Below are positions 17,065 to 24,772 of a stretch of DNA of 64,000 nt, piece by piece; the first letter of the stretch is position 1, and every line of letters begins with the position of its first letter. The position numbers and the translations under genes were made by a program. The stretch covers positions 682,001-746,000 of the forward strand of contig JAPPUL010000095.1 of assembly GCA_026874595.1 (NCBI GenBank). The letters are read 5' to 3'. Source of the DNA: Sipunculus nudus. Lineage: Eukaryota > Annelida > Sipuncula > Golfingiida > Sipunculidae. The notes under the pieces were generated by a model. That model worked only from the letters and a program-made list of their open reading frames with translations, had not been told where the DNA came from and did no database searches.

Positions 17065-18522
17065 ATGAGAAGAATGTATTTAATAATAATCTTAACGATT
17101 ATGGTGCTGGGAGTTGGCTGCGGGAATACGGACGGAACAGGAGTTAAGGACGGAGGACAGCAAGGGTCAGAGCAGGACAGTAAGGACAAGAAACAAGCAG
17201 GGCAAAGCGGGACAGGAGCAGGGCAAAGCGGGACAGGAGCAGGGCAAAGCGGGACAGGAGCAGGGCAAAGCGGGACAGGAGCAGGGCAAAGCGGGACAGG
17301 AGCAGGGCAAAGCGGGACAGGAGCAGGGCAAAGCGGGACAGGAGCAGGGCAAAGCGGGACAGGAGCAGGGCAAAGCGGGACAGGAGCAGGGCAAAGCGGG
17401 ACAGGAGCAGGGCAAAGCGGGACAGGAGCAGGGCAAAGCGGGACAGGAGCAGGGCAAAGCGGGACAGGAGCAGGGCAAAGCGGGACAGGAGCAGGGCAAA
17501 GCGGGACAGGAGCAGGGCAAAGCGGCGGTACACAAGAGCGAGGAGATGAGGTAACAACAGCACAGCAGTTCAAATATAAACTTACAAGAGGTGAGAGCTT
17601 TACCCTAGGATCTGATATTGAATTAGAAAACTGGGAGACGGTAGAGAAATATAGTGGAACTTTAGATGGGAACAATAAAAAGTTAACAATAAAATTTAAA
17701 GCTGATGCAATAGGGTTAATAAGGTTTATAGAACCAAGTGGAAGGGTAAAAGATCTGACTATAGAGCTTAGTGAGGATTTTAGTACTAACAATACAGATA
17801 TAGAAGCAGCAGGGCCACTTGCAGGGACTAACAAAGGCAAAGTAGAAGGCGTAAAAGTTATAGGTGATAGAAAAGTAAAAAACGAAAATAAGGATGCAGC
17901 CACAGGCGGACTTATTGGAATTAATCACGCGACTGGGGAAGTAGTAAAATGCTCTTCAGAGGTTGGAGTTGATGGAGGGCAAATGACAGGCGGGCTTGTT
18001 GGACTTAATGATATGTCTCCTCCAGGAGCTCCAGGAGCAGTTCAAGGAGGCACAATAGAAAACAGCTATGCACAAGGCAAGGTAGAAGGAACGAACCATG
18101 TAGGCGGGCTCGTTGGATATAGTAAAGCAGGCAGAATAGAAAACAGCTATGCAACAGGAGATGTTAAGGGCAATAATAACATAGGTGGATTTGTTGGAAA
18201 GGCTGATAATACGGGGGAAATAGACAAGTGTTATTCACGGGCAGCAAGCGTAACAGGTACATCTCAAGTTGGCCGCTTCGCTGGATGGGTGATGATGCTG
18301 CCTTCTCAGGGCTCAAAGGCAAGTATAACAAATAGTTTCGTAATGGAAATAACGTCTCCAGGATCAGATGTAGGTTTAGGCCCCTCTACTGGCGTAACGC
18401 CAATAAAGGAAAACTCAATTACAAAAACTACCTTTACTGATGCGGGTTGGGTCTTTGACGGACCTGACGCCGTGTGGAAATTCATTAGAGGCCAGTGGCC
18501 ACAGCTTGCGTGGCAAAAATAG
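17065..18522 (+). CDS. GLUG-repeat lipoprotein 2 with 15-unit GTGAGQS stalk
   Basis: Predicted lipoprotein of 485 residues; function unknown. ATG 17065 has GAGAGG 7-8 nt upstream. Residues 1-46 are nearly identical to the copies at 13776 and 22513, with lipid Cys19 in LGVGC. The stalk is 15 units of GTGAGQS. The body starts with the shared IELENWETVEKYSGTLDGNNK segment (given here at residue level) and then differs. GLUG repeats are fewer and less regular, one holding a Pro-rich insert (PPGAPGAVQ), followed by GGLVGYSKAGRIENSYATG. The end is WPQLAWQK. Its 3' flank is of the type found after the coiled-coil paralogue at 18782, not that of its closest 5' relatives, which indicates a recombinant gene. 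Confidence 0.8.
   Translation: MRRMYLIIILTIMVLGVGCGNTDGTGVKDGGQQGSEQDSKDKKQAGQSGTGAGQSGTGAGQSGTGAGQSGTGAGQSGTGAGQSGTGAGQSGTGAGQSGTGAGQSGTGAGQSGTGAGQSGTGAGQSGTGAGQSGTGAGQSGTGAGQSGTGAGQSGGTQERGDEVTTAQQFKYKLTRGESFTLGSDIELENWETVEKYSGTLDGNNKKLTIKFKADAIGLIRFIEPSGRVKDLTIELSEDFSTNNTDIEAAGPLAGTNKGKVEGVKVIGDRKVKNENKDAATGGLIGINHATGEVVKCSSEVGVDGGQMTGGLVGLNDMSPPGAPGAVQGGTIENSYAQGKVEGTNHVGGLVGYSKAGRIENSYATGDVKGNNNIGGFVGKADNTGEIDKCYSRAASVTGTSQVGRFAGWVMMLPSQGSKASITNSFVMEITSPGSDVGLGPSTGVTPIKENSITKTTFTDAGWVFDGPDAVWKFIRGQWPQLAWQK
17209..17523 (+). repeat. 21-bp tandem repeat, 15 units, coding stalk
   Basis: Exactly 315 bp (15 x 21). The unit differs from that at 13941 by one base, so every unit encodes Gln (CAA) where the other arrays have Pro (CCA). 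The units look identical to one another, pointing to recent homogenisation. Confidence 0.95.
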
Positions 18523-18547
18523 ACTAACATAAAATGACATAAAGAAA

Positions 18548-18587
18548 TAGTAAGCATCCTTTTGCTTAAAGTAAAAGGGTGCTACTA
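18548..18587 (+). terminator. hairpin downstream of lipoprotein 2
   Basis: TAGTAAGCATCCTTTT (18548-18563) pairs with AAAAGGGTGCTACTA (18573-18587), with a G-U pair and one bulge around a short loop. It is followed by a pyrimidine-rich run. The stem is longer than the element after lipoprotein 1 and matches the one after 20440. Confidence 0.5.
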
Positions 18588-18781
18588 CCCTTCCCTAGCA
18601 CTTTTCGTCCTTCAGCTTCTAATAAAAAAGCACGACCACATTAAACTACAATAAAAGAGACTTAGGACGTACGTAAGGTTAACATGAATATTTTTTTAGA
18701 CTTTAAGTAACTCATTACGTGTTGAACGTGTTGGAAAATAGAAAGTAAGCTTATACAAACAAAACTTGAGGGCTACACAAT

Positions 18782-20440
18782 ATGTCTAAAAGGATGAAAC
18801 TAGGGCTTGCATTTCTCTTTGTGGGAACCGTAGTATTTACGAGTATATTCACAGCATGTACCCAAGAACTAATAGACAGCATACTAGGAGATGGCATTGG
18901 AATTGGAGACAGCTCAGATGGAGACTCAGGTAATGGCGGCTCAGGTGGCGATGGCGGGGATACAGCAGATGCAGAAATAGCCCAAGCAACAAATGCAATA
19001 AATGCAGCAAATCAAGAATTAAGCACAATAGATAAACTAATAAAAGAAGCTCAAGCTGCAAAACAACAAGCAGAAGCTGACAATAACAATATAACAAACG
19101 CAGAGTTCAAAGCAGATACAAAAATAAAAGAAGCAGATACAAAAATAAAAGAAGCTCTTAATAAAAAAGCAGACCTTGAAGCATTAATACAGGATGCCAA
19201 AGCCAAAAAGACAACAGCAGAAGCATCGAAAACACAAGCTGATATTGATAAGCTTAATAAAGCCGTAAAATCCATGCAAGCAAGCGTACCCACGACAAAG
19301 ACTTTTGCCCAAGATGCAAAAACTAAAGCAGAATACGCAAAATCTCTTGCATACTCAGGACACACCTCAGAAACCTTATTATCAACCTTAGGTTCAGGGC
19401 AACCCTATACTCTAGAAAAAGATACAGATATTTATAATTGGAAAGCACCTGACTTCATATGGAGTACATTTGATGGGAATGGCAAAACGCTAACAATAAA
19501 ATCTTTCTCAGAAACAGCAACTCCTTCTGAGCACACACTAACACAAGCAGTTGGACCTACAGGACACATAAAGAATCTAACTATAAAAGTAGAGCAAGAC
19601 ATTAACATTGTAGGAACATCTGTTGTGGGGCTGGCGACTAACCGCAATCGAGGCAAAATAAGCAATGTGCACATTAAAGGAGAATATACTCTAACAGCTA
19701 CATCCGATGGTTACCATGCTACAGGTGGACTTGTTGGGATAAATGACACCACAGGCATAATAAAAGACTCCTCATCAAAGATAAACATTGTAAGCATTAC
19801 TACTGTGCATTCATCAAATGCGGGTGGACTTGTTGGAACCAATTATAGTCCAGGCAACATAACACGTTCGTATTCAACTGGTTCTGTTAAAGCAATAGGA
19901 CATACAAGAGCACGCGCAGGTGGCCTTGTTGGCTATAGTGACGGCGGAAATATTACAAATTCATATGCAACTGGCAATGTCATAGTAGAAACTAATGGTT
20001 CTACAGGTAATTACTTTGCGGGAGGCTTAATTGGCGAGACTAATTCTGATATAACAGATTCGTATTCTACTGGCTCTGCTAGTGCAAACAATGTCAGCTA
20101 TCACATAGTGGGAGGATTTGCAGGACGAAGTACCGGTGTTCTAACTAATGTTTTTTCAACAGCAAGTTCAGTTGCAGTAACGGGTGGAAGTAACGGTCAT
20201 ACGGGTCGTTTTGCAGGAGACTTTAATGATAGTTCAGGTGGAGCGATAAATAATGCTTTTGTTAAAAACCTAACCTCTCCAAGCGAGAATATTGCTTCTG
20301 GGACAGCGACAGTAACAGTAATATCTACGGCGCCTAGCAGTCAAGGCGATATGAATGGATTTGATTTTACAAGCGTATGGACATGGACAGGAGGTGCATG
20401 GCCAAAGCTTTTATGGCAGCAGCAGACTGACATAAAATGA
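18782..20440 (+). CDS. GLUG-repeat lipoprotein 3 with coiled-coil stalk
   Basis: Predicted lipoprotein of 552 residues; function unknown. The signal peptide ends FTSIFTAC, with Phe at -3 of the lipobox. A short Gly/Asp/Ser linker is followed by an Ala/Lys/Gln-rich coiled coil (about 60-185, with repeated KEADTKIKEA) in place of the GTGAG stalk. The body opens with YTLEKDTDIYNW and FDGNGKTLTIKSF, then GLUG repeats (GGLVGxN, NSYATGNV), and ends WPKLLWQQ. The start context GAGGGCTACACAATATG is shared with the paralogue at 20691. Both have a conserved ~95-nt upstream block, so they arose by recent duplication. Confidence 0.8.
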   Translation: MSKRMKLGLAFLFVGTVVFTSIFTACTQELIDSILGDGIGIGDSSDGDSGNGGSGGDGGDTADAEIAQATNAINAANQELSTIDKLIKEAQAAKQQAEADNNNITNAEFKADTKIKEADTKIKEALNKKADLEALIQDAKAKKTTAEASKTQADIDKLNKAVKSMQASVPTTKTFAQDAKTKAEYAKSLAYSGHTSETLLSTLGSGQPYTLEKDTDIYNWKAPDFIWSTFDGNGKTLTIKSFSETATPSEHTLTQAVGPTGHIKNLTIKVEQDINIVGTSVVGLATNRNRGKISNVHIKGEYTLTATSDGYHATGGLVGINDTTGIIKDSSSKINIVSITTVHSSNAGGLVGTNYSPGNITRSYSTGSVKAIGHTRARAGGLVGYSDGGNITNSYATGNVIVETNGSTGNYFAGGLIGETNSDITDSYSTGSASANNVSYHIVGGFAGRSTGVLTNVFSTASSVAVTGGSNGHTGRFAGDFNDSSGGAINNAFVKNLTSPSENIASGTATVTVISTAPSSQGDMNGFDFTSVWTWTGGAWPKLLWQQQTDIK

Positions 20441-20450
20441 CATAAAGATA

Positions 20451-20490
20451 TAGTAGGCATCCTTTTAATTAAAGTAAAAGGGTGCTACTA
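20451..20490 (+). terminator. hairpin downstream of lipoprotein 3
   Basis: TAGTAGGCATCCTTTTA (20451-20467) pairs with TAAAAGGGTGCTACTA (20475-20490) with one wobble and one bulge; the loop is 7 nt. It is the best stem of the family, followed by a pyrimidine-rich stretch. Confidence 0.5.
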
Positions 20491-20603
20491 GCCCTTCCTG
20501 CCACTTTTCGTCTTTTGGATTCTAATAGAAAAGCTTGTATACCCCAATATTAAATAAACTACAATAAAAGGCTATTAAGATATTAAAGAGGATAGAGACA
20601 GTT

Positions 20604-20690
20604 TTGAATATTTTTTTTAGACTTTAACTAACCCTCTTACGTGTTGAAAGATAAAAAGAAATCTTACACAAGAATTGAGGGCTACACAAT
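20604..20690 (+). promoter_or_regulatory. conserved upstream block of coiled-coil lipoprotein genes
   Basis: This leader matches 18684-18781 upstream of the other coiled-coil paralogue. Shared elements, in order, are GAATATTTTTTT, AGACTTTAA, TTACGTGTTGAA and TTGAGGGCTACACAATATG. The last contains the Shine-Dalgarno GAGGG. Conservation could reflect regulation or only recent duplication. Confidence 0.4.
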
Positions 20691-22331
20691 ATGTCTAAAA
20701 AGATGATACTAGGCATCGTATTTGGCTGCACGTTGGCCATAGGATTTACCTCCGTATTTACAGGATGTACCCAAGGACTAATAGATAGCATTCTAGGTGG
20801 TATTGACGACATAGGAGGATCAGGGGGGGGAGGAGGAGACGGAGGGGACTCAGGTGGTGGTGACTCAGGTGTTGATGCAGATGCAGCAATAACCCAAGCG
20901 ACTAATGCAATAAACACAGCAAATCAAGAACTAAGCGAAATAGAGCAATTAATACAAGATGCACAAGCTGCAAAACAACAAGCTGAAACTGATAATAACA
21001 ATATAACGGAAACAGAGTTAAAAGCAGATACTAAAATAACAGAAGCAGATACTAAAATAACTGAGGCTCTTGCTAAAAAAGCAGACCTTGAAGCATTAAT
21101 ACAGGATACCCAAGCTAAAAAGGCCCAGCTTGAGGGAACAAAAACTCAAGAAAATATTGATAATTTGAATAATGCCGTACAAGCGATGAATACAAGCGTC
21201 CCTACAACAAAAACTACTGCCGAGGAGGCAAAAACTAAAGCAGACTACGCAAAAACTCTTGCATACTCAGGCTACGTATCAGAAACCTTAAAAGCAACAA
21301 TGCTGGTCTCAGGACAAACCTATACGCTAGAAAAAGATACAGATATTTATAATTGGAAGGGAGTTTCAAACATCCTGGGGACATTTGATGGCAATGGCAA
21401 AACGCTAACAATAAAATCCTTCTCAGAAACAGCAACCGATAATCAGAAAACGCTTGGAGAAATAATTGGATACTCAGGACATGTAAAAAACCTAACCCTA
21501 AGAATAGAACAAGACATTAACTTTGTAGGAGATGTTGTTGTGGGCTTGGTGACTGGCTGGAATCGTAACAAAATAACTAATGTACACGTAAAGGGTAGCC
21601 AATATACTATTACAACTATAGCTCCTGATTTCCATGCTGTTGGAGGGATTGTAGGCCAAAACGATGGTAATGGCATAATAGAGGACTCCTCCTCTGAGGT
21701 CAATATCGTAAGCACTGCTACAACAGAGTTTGCAAGTGTCGGAGGGCTTGTTGGAACTAATTTTAGTGGAAGCATAACCCGTTCGTATGCAACTGGTAAT
21801 ATTACAGCAATAGGAAAAACAAGAGCAAGAGCAGGAGGATTAGTTGGTTATAGTCCTGGTGGCACAATAACAAGTTCATATGCAACTGGCAACGTAACTC
21901 TAGAACCCCAAAGCGGTGCTTCAGGGAGTCATTTAGCGGGAGGTTTTATTGGCGAGAGTGGCGCAACTATTACAGATTCATATTCTACCGGTTCCGTAAG
22001 CGCAAACGATGTATCTTCTCCTATAGTGGGCGGTTTTGCAGGAAAGACTTATGGCACTCTAACTAATGTTTATTCAACAGCAAATACAGTTTCAAAGGTA
22101 AAAAGCGGTGGAGAGATAGGCCGTTTTGCAGGCCTGGAGACAGGAGGTACAATAACTAATGCTTTTGTTAAAAACATAGCCTCTCCAAGCGAGAATATTG
22201 GTTCTGGAGCTGGAACAGTAACGGTAATATCTGAGGGCCCAGCAAGTGAAGGTGATATGAGTGGCTTTGACTTTGCAAGTGTATGGACTTTTGTAGGAGG
22301 TGCATGGCCAAAGCTTTCGTGGCAGCCGTAG
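20691..22331 (+). CDS. GLUG-repeat lipoprotein 4 with coiled-coil stalk
   Basis: Predicted lipoprotein of 546 residues; function unknown. The lipobox is FTSVFTGC. A Gly/Asp-rich linker (about 41-64) leads to an Ala-rich coiled coil (about 65-190) with repeated TEADTKITEA. The YTLEKDTDIYNWKG/FDGNGKTLTIKSF entry motif and GLUG repeats follow, ending WPKLSWQP. It is close to the 18782 paralogue over most of its length. However, from the last codons onward (GGCAGCCGTAGGCTAGTCTA and further) it is identical to the flank after the pseudogene at 16881. The 3' end therefore came from a GTGAG-type copy. No disruption is seen. Confidence 0.8.
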   Translation: MSKKMILGIVFGCTLAIGFTSVFTGCTQGLIDSILGGIDDIGGSGGGGGDGGDSGGGDSGVDADAAITQATNAINTANQELSEIEQLIQDAQAAKQQAETDNNNITETELKADTKITEADTKITEALAKKADLEALIQDTQAKKAQLEGTKTQENIDNLNNAVQAMNTSVPTTKTTAEEAKTKADYAKTLAYSGYVSETLKATMLVSGQTYTLEKDTDIYNWKGVSNILGTFDGNGKTLTIKSFSETATDNQKTLGEIIGYSGHVKNLTLRIEQDINFVGDVVVGLVTGWNRNKITNVHVKGSQYTITTIAPDFHAVGGIVGQNDGNGIIEDSSSEVNIVSTATTEFASVGGLVGTNFSGSITRSYATGNITAIGKTRARAGGLVGYSPGGTITSSYATGNVTLEPQSGASGSHLAGGFIGESGATITDSYSTGSVSANDVSSPIVGGFAGKTYGTLTNVYSTANTVSKVKSGGEIGRFAGLETGGTITNAFVKNIASPSENIGSGAGTVTVISEGPASEGDMSGFDFASVWTFVGGAWPKLSWQP

Positions 22332-22357
22332 GCTAGTCTACTAGCAACACAAAAGAT

Positions 22358-22398
22358 ATAGTAGGCATTTTTTTACAAGTTTAAAGTATGCCTACTAT
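22358..22398 (+). terminator. hairpin downstream of lipoprotein 4
   Basis: Perfect 11-bp inverted repeat ATAGTAGGCAT (22358-22368) / ATGCCTACTAT (22388-22398), as at 15392-15432, with a T-run in the loop and TATATAATAAA about 10 nt after. Confidence 0.5.
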
Positions 22399-22512
22399 CC
22401 TACCCTATATATAATAAAGGCCTTAAAGGCAATCACACATAAGAAATTTGACTTGTTTTATAATCGATAAGTATATAAGATTTAAGGAATCTAGCAATAG
22501 AGAGGAATAAAG

Positions 22513-24204
22513 ATGAGAAACATGTATTTAATAATAATCTTAACGATTATGGTGCTGGGAGTTGGCTGCGGGAATACGGACGGAACAGGAGTTAAGGACG
22601 GAGGACAGCAAGGGTCAGAGCAGGACAGTAAGGACAAGAAACAAGCAGGGCCAAGCGGGACAGGAGCAGGGCCAAGCGGGACAGGAGCAGGGCCAAGCGG
22701 GACAGGAGCAGGGCCAAGCGGGACAGGAGCAGGGCCAAGCGGGACAGGAGCAGGGCCAAGCGGGACAGGAGCAGGGCCAAGCGGGACAGGAGCAGGGCCA
22801 AGCGGGACAGGAGCAGGGCCAAGCGGGACAGGAGCAGGGCCAAGCGGGACAGGAGCAGGGCCAAGCGGGACAGGAGCAGGGCCAAGCGGGACAGGAGCAG
22901 GGCCAAGCGGACAAGCAGGAGCTGCAACATGTCCTGACACATCATATACTCCTATATCAACAGCGGCTGATTTAAAAGCGAAGTTAAAAGACGGGAACAT
23001 TTGTTTAACAGCTAACATTGAATTAGAAAACTGGGTGAGTATAGAAGAGTTTAAAGGCAAACTGGATGGAAATGATAAGACGCTAACAATAAAGTCGTTT
23101 AGATCTGGAGCTGTTGGACTAATAAAGGAGATAGCAGCTGATGGAGAAGTTAAGGATTTAAGTATAGAGCTTGAAGTAGATCTTACTTCTGATAAGAATA
23201 ATGTGTATGTAGGAGTGCTAGCAGGAGAGAATAAAGGAAGAATAGACAATGTGAATGTGAAGATGGCAAGCGGCAAAAAAGTAGAGACTAAGGGAAAAGA
23301 CTCAAGAGCAGGCGGGCTAGTTGGATACAATGAAGGCACAATAACAAACAGCTATGCAACCGGAGCTGTTACAGGAACTAACCATGTAGGCGGGCTCGTT
23401 GGAGGGAACTCTAGGGGCACAATAACAAACAGCTATGCAACCGGAGCTGTTACAGGAACTAACCATGCAGGCGGGCTCGTTGGAGGGAACTCTAGGGGCA
23501 CAATAACAAACAGCTATGCAACCGGAGCTGTTACAGGAACTAACCATGTAGGCGGGCTCGTTGGAGATAACTATAATAGCGGCACAATAGAAAACAGCCG
23601 TGCAGAAGGCAAGGTAAAAGCATCTGGAGACAGCTCAAGAGCAGGCGGGCTCGTTGGAGTGAACTATAGCGGCACAATAACAAACAGCTATGCAACTGGA
23701 GCTGTTGAGGGAGAGGGCGATACAGATACAGGCGGGCTTGTTGGAGTGAATAGAGGCAACGGCACAATAACAAACAGCTATGCAACGGGAGATGTGTCTG
23801 CATCTGAAAGCAGCTCCTCAAGAGCAGGCGGGCTTGTTGGAGAGAACGGGGGCACAATAGAAAACAGCTATGCAACAGGAGATGTGTCTGGACGTTATGC
23901 AGGCGGGCTCGTTGGACGGCACTATAGCGGCACAATAACAAACAGCTATGCAACAGGAGCTGTTACAGGAACTAACCATGTAGGCGGGCTCGTTGGAGAT
24001 AACGAGGGCGGCACAATAACAAACAGTTTTGTTTTGAGCAGTGCTCTAAAGCCAGTTGGGCGTGGCAGTGATAACGGTGTAGAGGCAATAGCAAAAAGCG
24101 CAATTAAAGGAACAACGTTTAGTGCAAAAGGCTGGTCAACAACTGTGTGGAAGAATTTGGTAGCGGGCCAGTGGCCAAAGCTTTCGTGGCAAACGCAACA
24201 ATAA
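22513..24204 (+). CDS. GLUG-repeat lipoprotein 5 with 12-unit GTGAGPS stalk
   Basis: Predicted lipoprotein of 563 residues; function unknown. ATG 22513 has GAGAGG 7-8 nt upstream. Lipid Cys19 is in LGVGC. The stalk is 12 units of GTGAGPS, joined by GQAGAATCPD to the same ADLKAKLKDGNICLTANIEL domain as lipoprotein 1. It carries the longest beta-helix of the family, about nine GLUG repeats (GGLVGxNxxGTITNSYATGAV). Three of these are near-identical 27-residue units encoded by 81-bp tandem repeats from 23335. It ends WPKLSWQTQQ. The 3' flank differs from all the other copies. Confidence 0.8.
   Translation: MRNMYLIIILTIMVLGVGCGNTDGTGVKDGGQQGSEQDSKDKKQAGPSGTGAGPSGTGAGPSGTGAGPSGTGAGPSGTGAGPSGTGAGPSGTGAGPSGTGAGPSGTGAGPSGTGAGPSGTGAGPSGTGAGPSGQAGAATCPDTSYTPISTAADLKAKLKDGNICLTANIELENWVSIEEFKGKLDGNDKTLTIKSFRSGAVGLIKEIAADGEVKDLSIELEVDLTSDKNNVYVGVLAGENKGRIDNVNVKMASGKKVETKGKDSRAGGLVGYNEGTITNSYATGAVTGTNHVGGLVGGNSRGTITNSYATGAVTGTNHAGGLVGGNSRGTITNSYATGAVTGTNHVGGLVGDNYNSGTIENSRAEGKVKASGDSSRAGGLVGVNYSGTITNSYATGAVEGEGDTDTGGLVGVNRGNGTITNSYATGDVSASESSSSRAGGLVGENGGTIENSYATGDVSGRYAGGLVGRHYSGTITNSYATGAVTGTNHVGGLVGDNEGGTITNSFVLSSALKPVGRGSDNGVEAIAKSAIKGTTFSAKGWSTTVWKNLVAGQWPKLSWQTQQ
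22657..22908 (+). repeat. 21-bp tandem repeat, 12 units, coding stalk
   Basis: Exactly 252 bp (12 x 21), all units encoding GTGAGPS with CCA for Pro. Compare 14 units at 13941 and 15 at 17209. Confidence 0.95.
23335..23577 (+). repeat. 81-bp tandem repeat encoding 27-residue GLUG units
   Basis: The block beginning GGCACAATAAC recurs at 23335, 23416 and 23497, exactly 81 nt apart. The copies are nearly identical (a T/C change turns NHV into NHA in one), and the third diverges after about 70 nt. Exact period and near identity indicate recent in-frame expansion of the beta-helix. Confidence 0.85.
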
Positions 24205-24212
24205 TTTGTATA

Positions 24213-24262
24213 CCTGGCGACACATTAAATTGGCAGTGCCAAAGTGTCGCTAGTATCCATTC
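24213..24262 (+). terminator. hairpin downstream of lipoprotein 5
   Basis: GGCGACAC and GTGTCGC form a 7-bp stem around a ~23-nt loop just after the lipoprotein 5 stop. It is unrelated in sequence to the ATAGTAGGCAT element of the other copies and has no U tract. Confidence 0.3.
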
Positions 24263-24393
24263 CAATATCTAGCTCTTTCTCTTCCCTATATCTACAATAG
24301 ATGTTACAGGAGGATGCAGCATTCTTAGCATATTTATGTGTAATCACAAAATCATACAAATAGAAAGAAACAATAAGATGCAAGTAGTGCAGG

Positions 24394-24523
24394 ATATTTG
24401 AGCCTGTAGTCTTTGTTGCGACCTTCGATAATGAAGACGAGGCGCTTTCGATTACAAATGACATATTATACGGCCTTGAAGCAGGAATATACAAGCAGGA
24501 ATATACAAGAGATATTAGGAGAT
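24394..24523 (+). pseudogene. aldehyde dehydrogenase C-terminal remnant
   Basis: Plus-strand translation from 24394 gives IFEPVVFVATFDNEDEAL, then SITNDILYGLEAGIY, then YTRDIRR. This matches the conserved aldehyde dehydrogenase stretch around EIFGPV...F..EDEAL..AND..YGL.AG.[FWY]TRDI, which follows the catalytic region. The Gly of EIFGPV is lost, an in-frame stop lies just upstream, and a 14-bp tandem duplication (24481-24494 / 24495-24508) disrupts the GIY-TRD junction. Nothing of the catalytic Cys or NAD-binding part is present. The rest of 24205-24772 (568 nt) shows no other gene. Confidence 0.65.
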
Positions 24524-24772
24524 AGCCCATTTTATATAGCAAAGGCTCAATATGAGTTATGCCTCCGCCCATACAGATGTAGATGTAGTAGAATAACCAG
24601 GTAGCGGTTTTTCGATAGAAGCATCAAAGGGAGTAAGGTTTATAATACAGTAGTTTGGACTTAACATATTAAAACATAATATAAACCTTCAATAAAAGCC
24701 CACGGTAAGGTAATTATAATTAATTATATACTATTATATAAATTATATACTCTTAACCTATAATCTAAATAC

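Noticed and set aside
24225-24572. 115-residue minus-strand open frame after the lipoprotein cluster
   Set aside because: It runs antisense through the aldehyde dehydrogenase remnant and shows no motif or ribosome-binding site.
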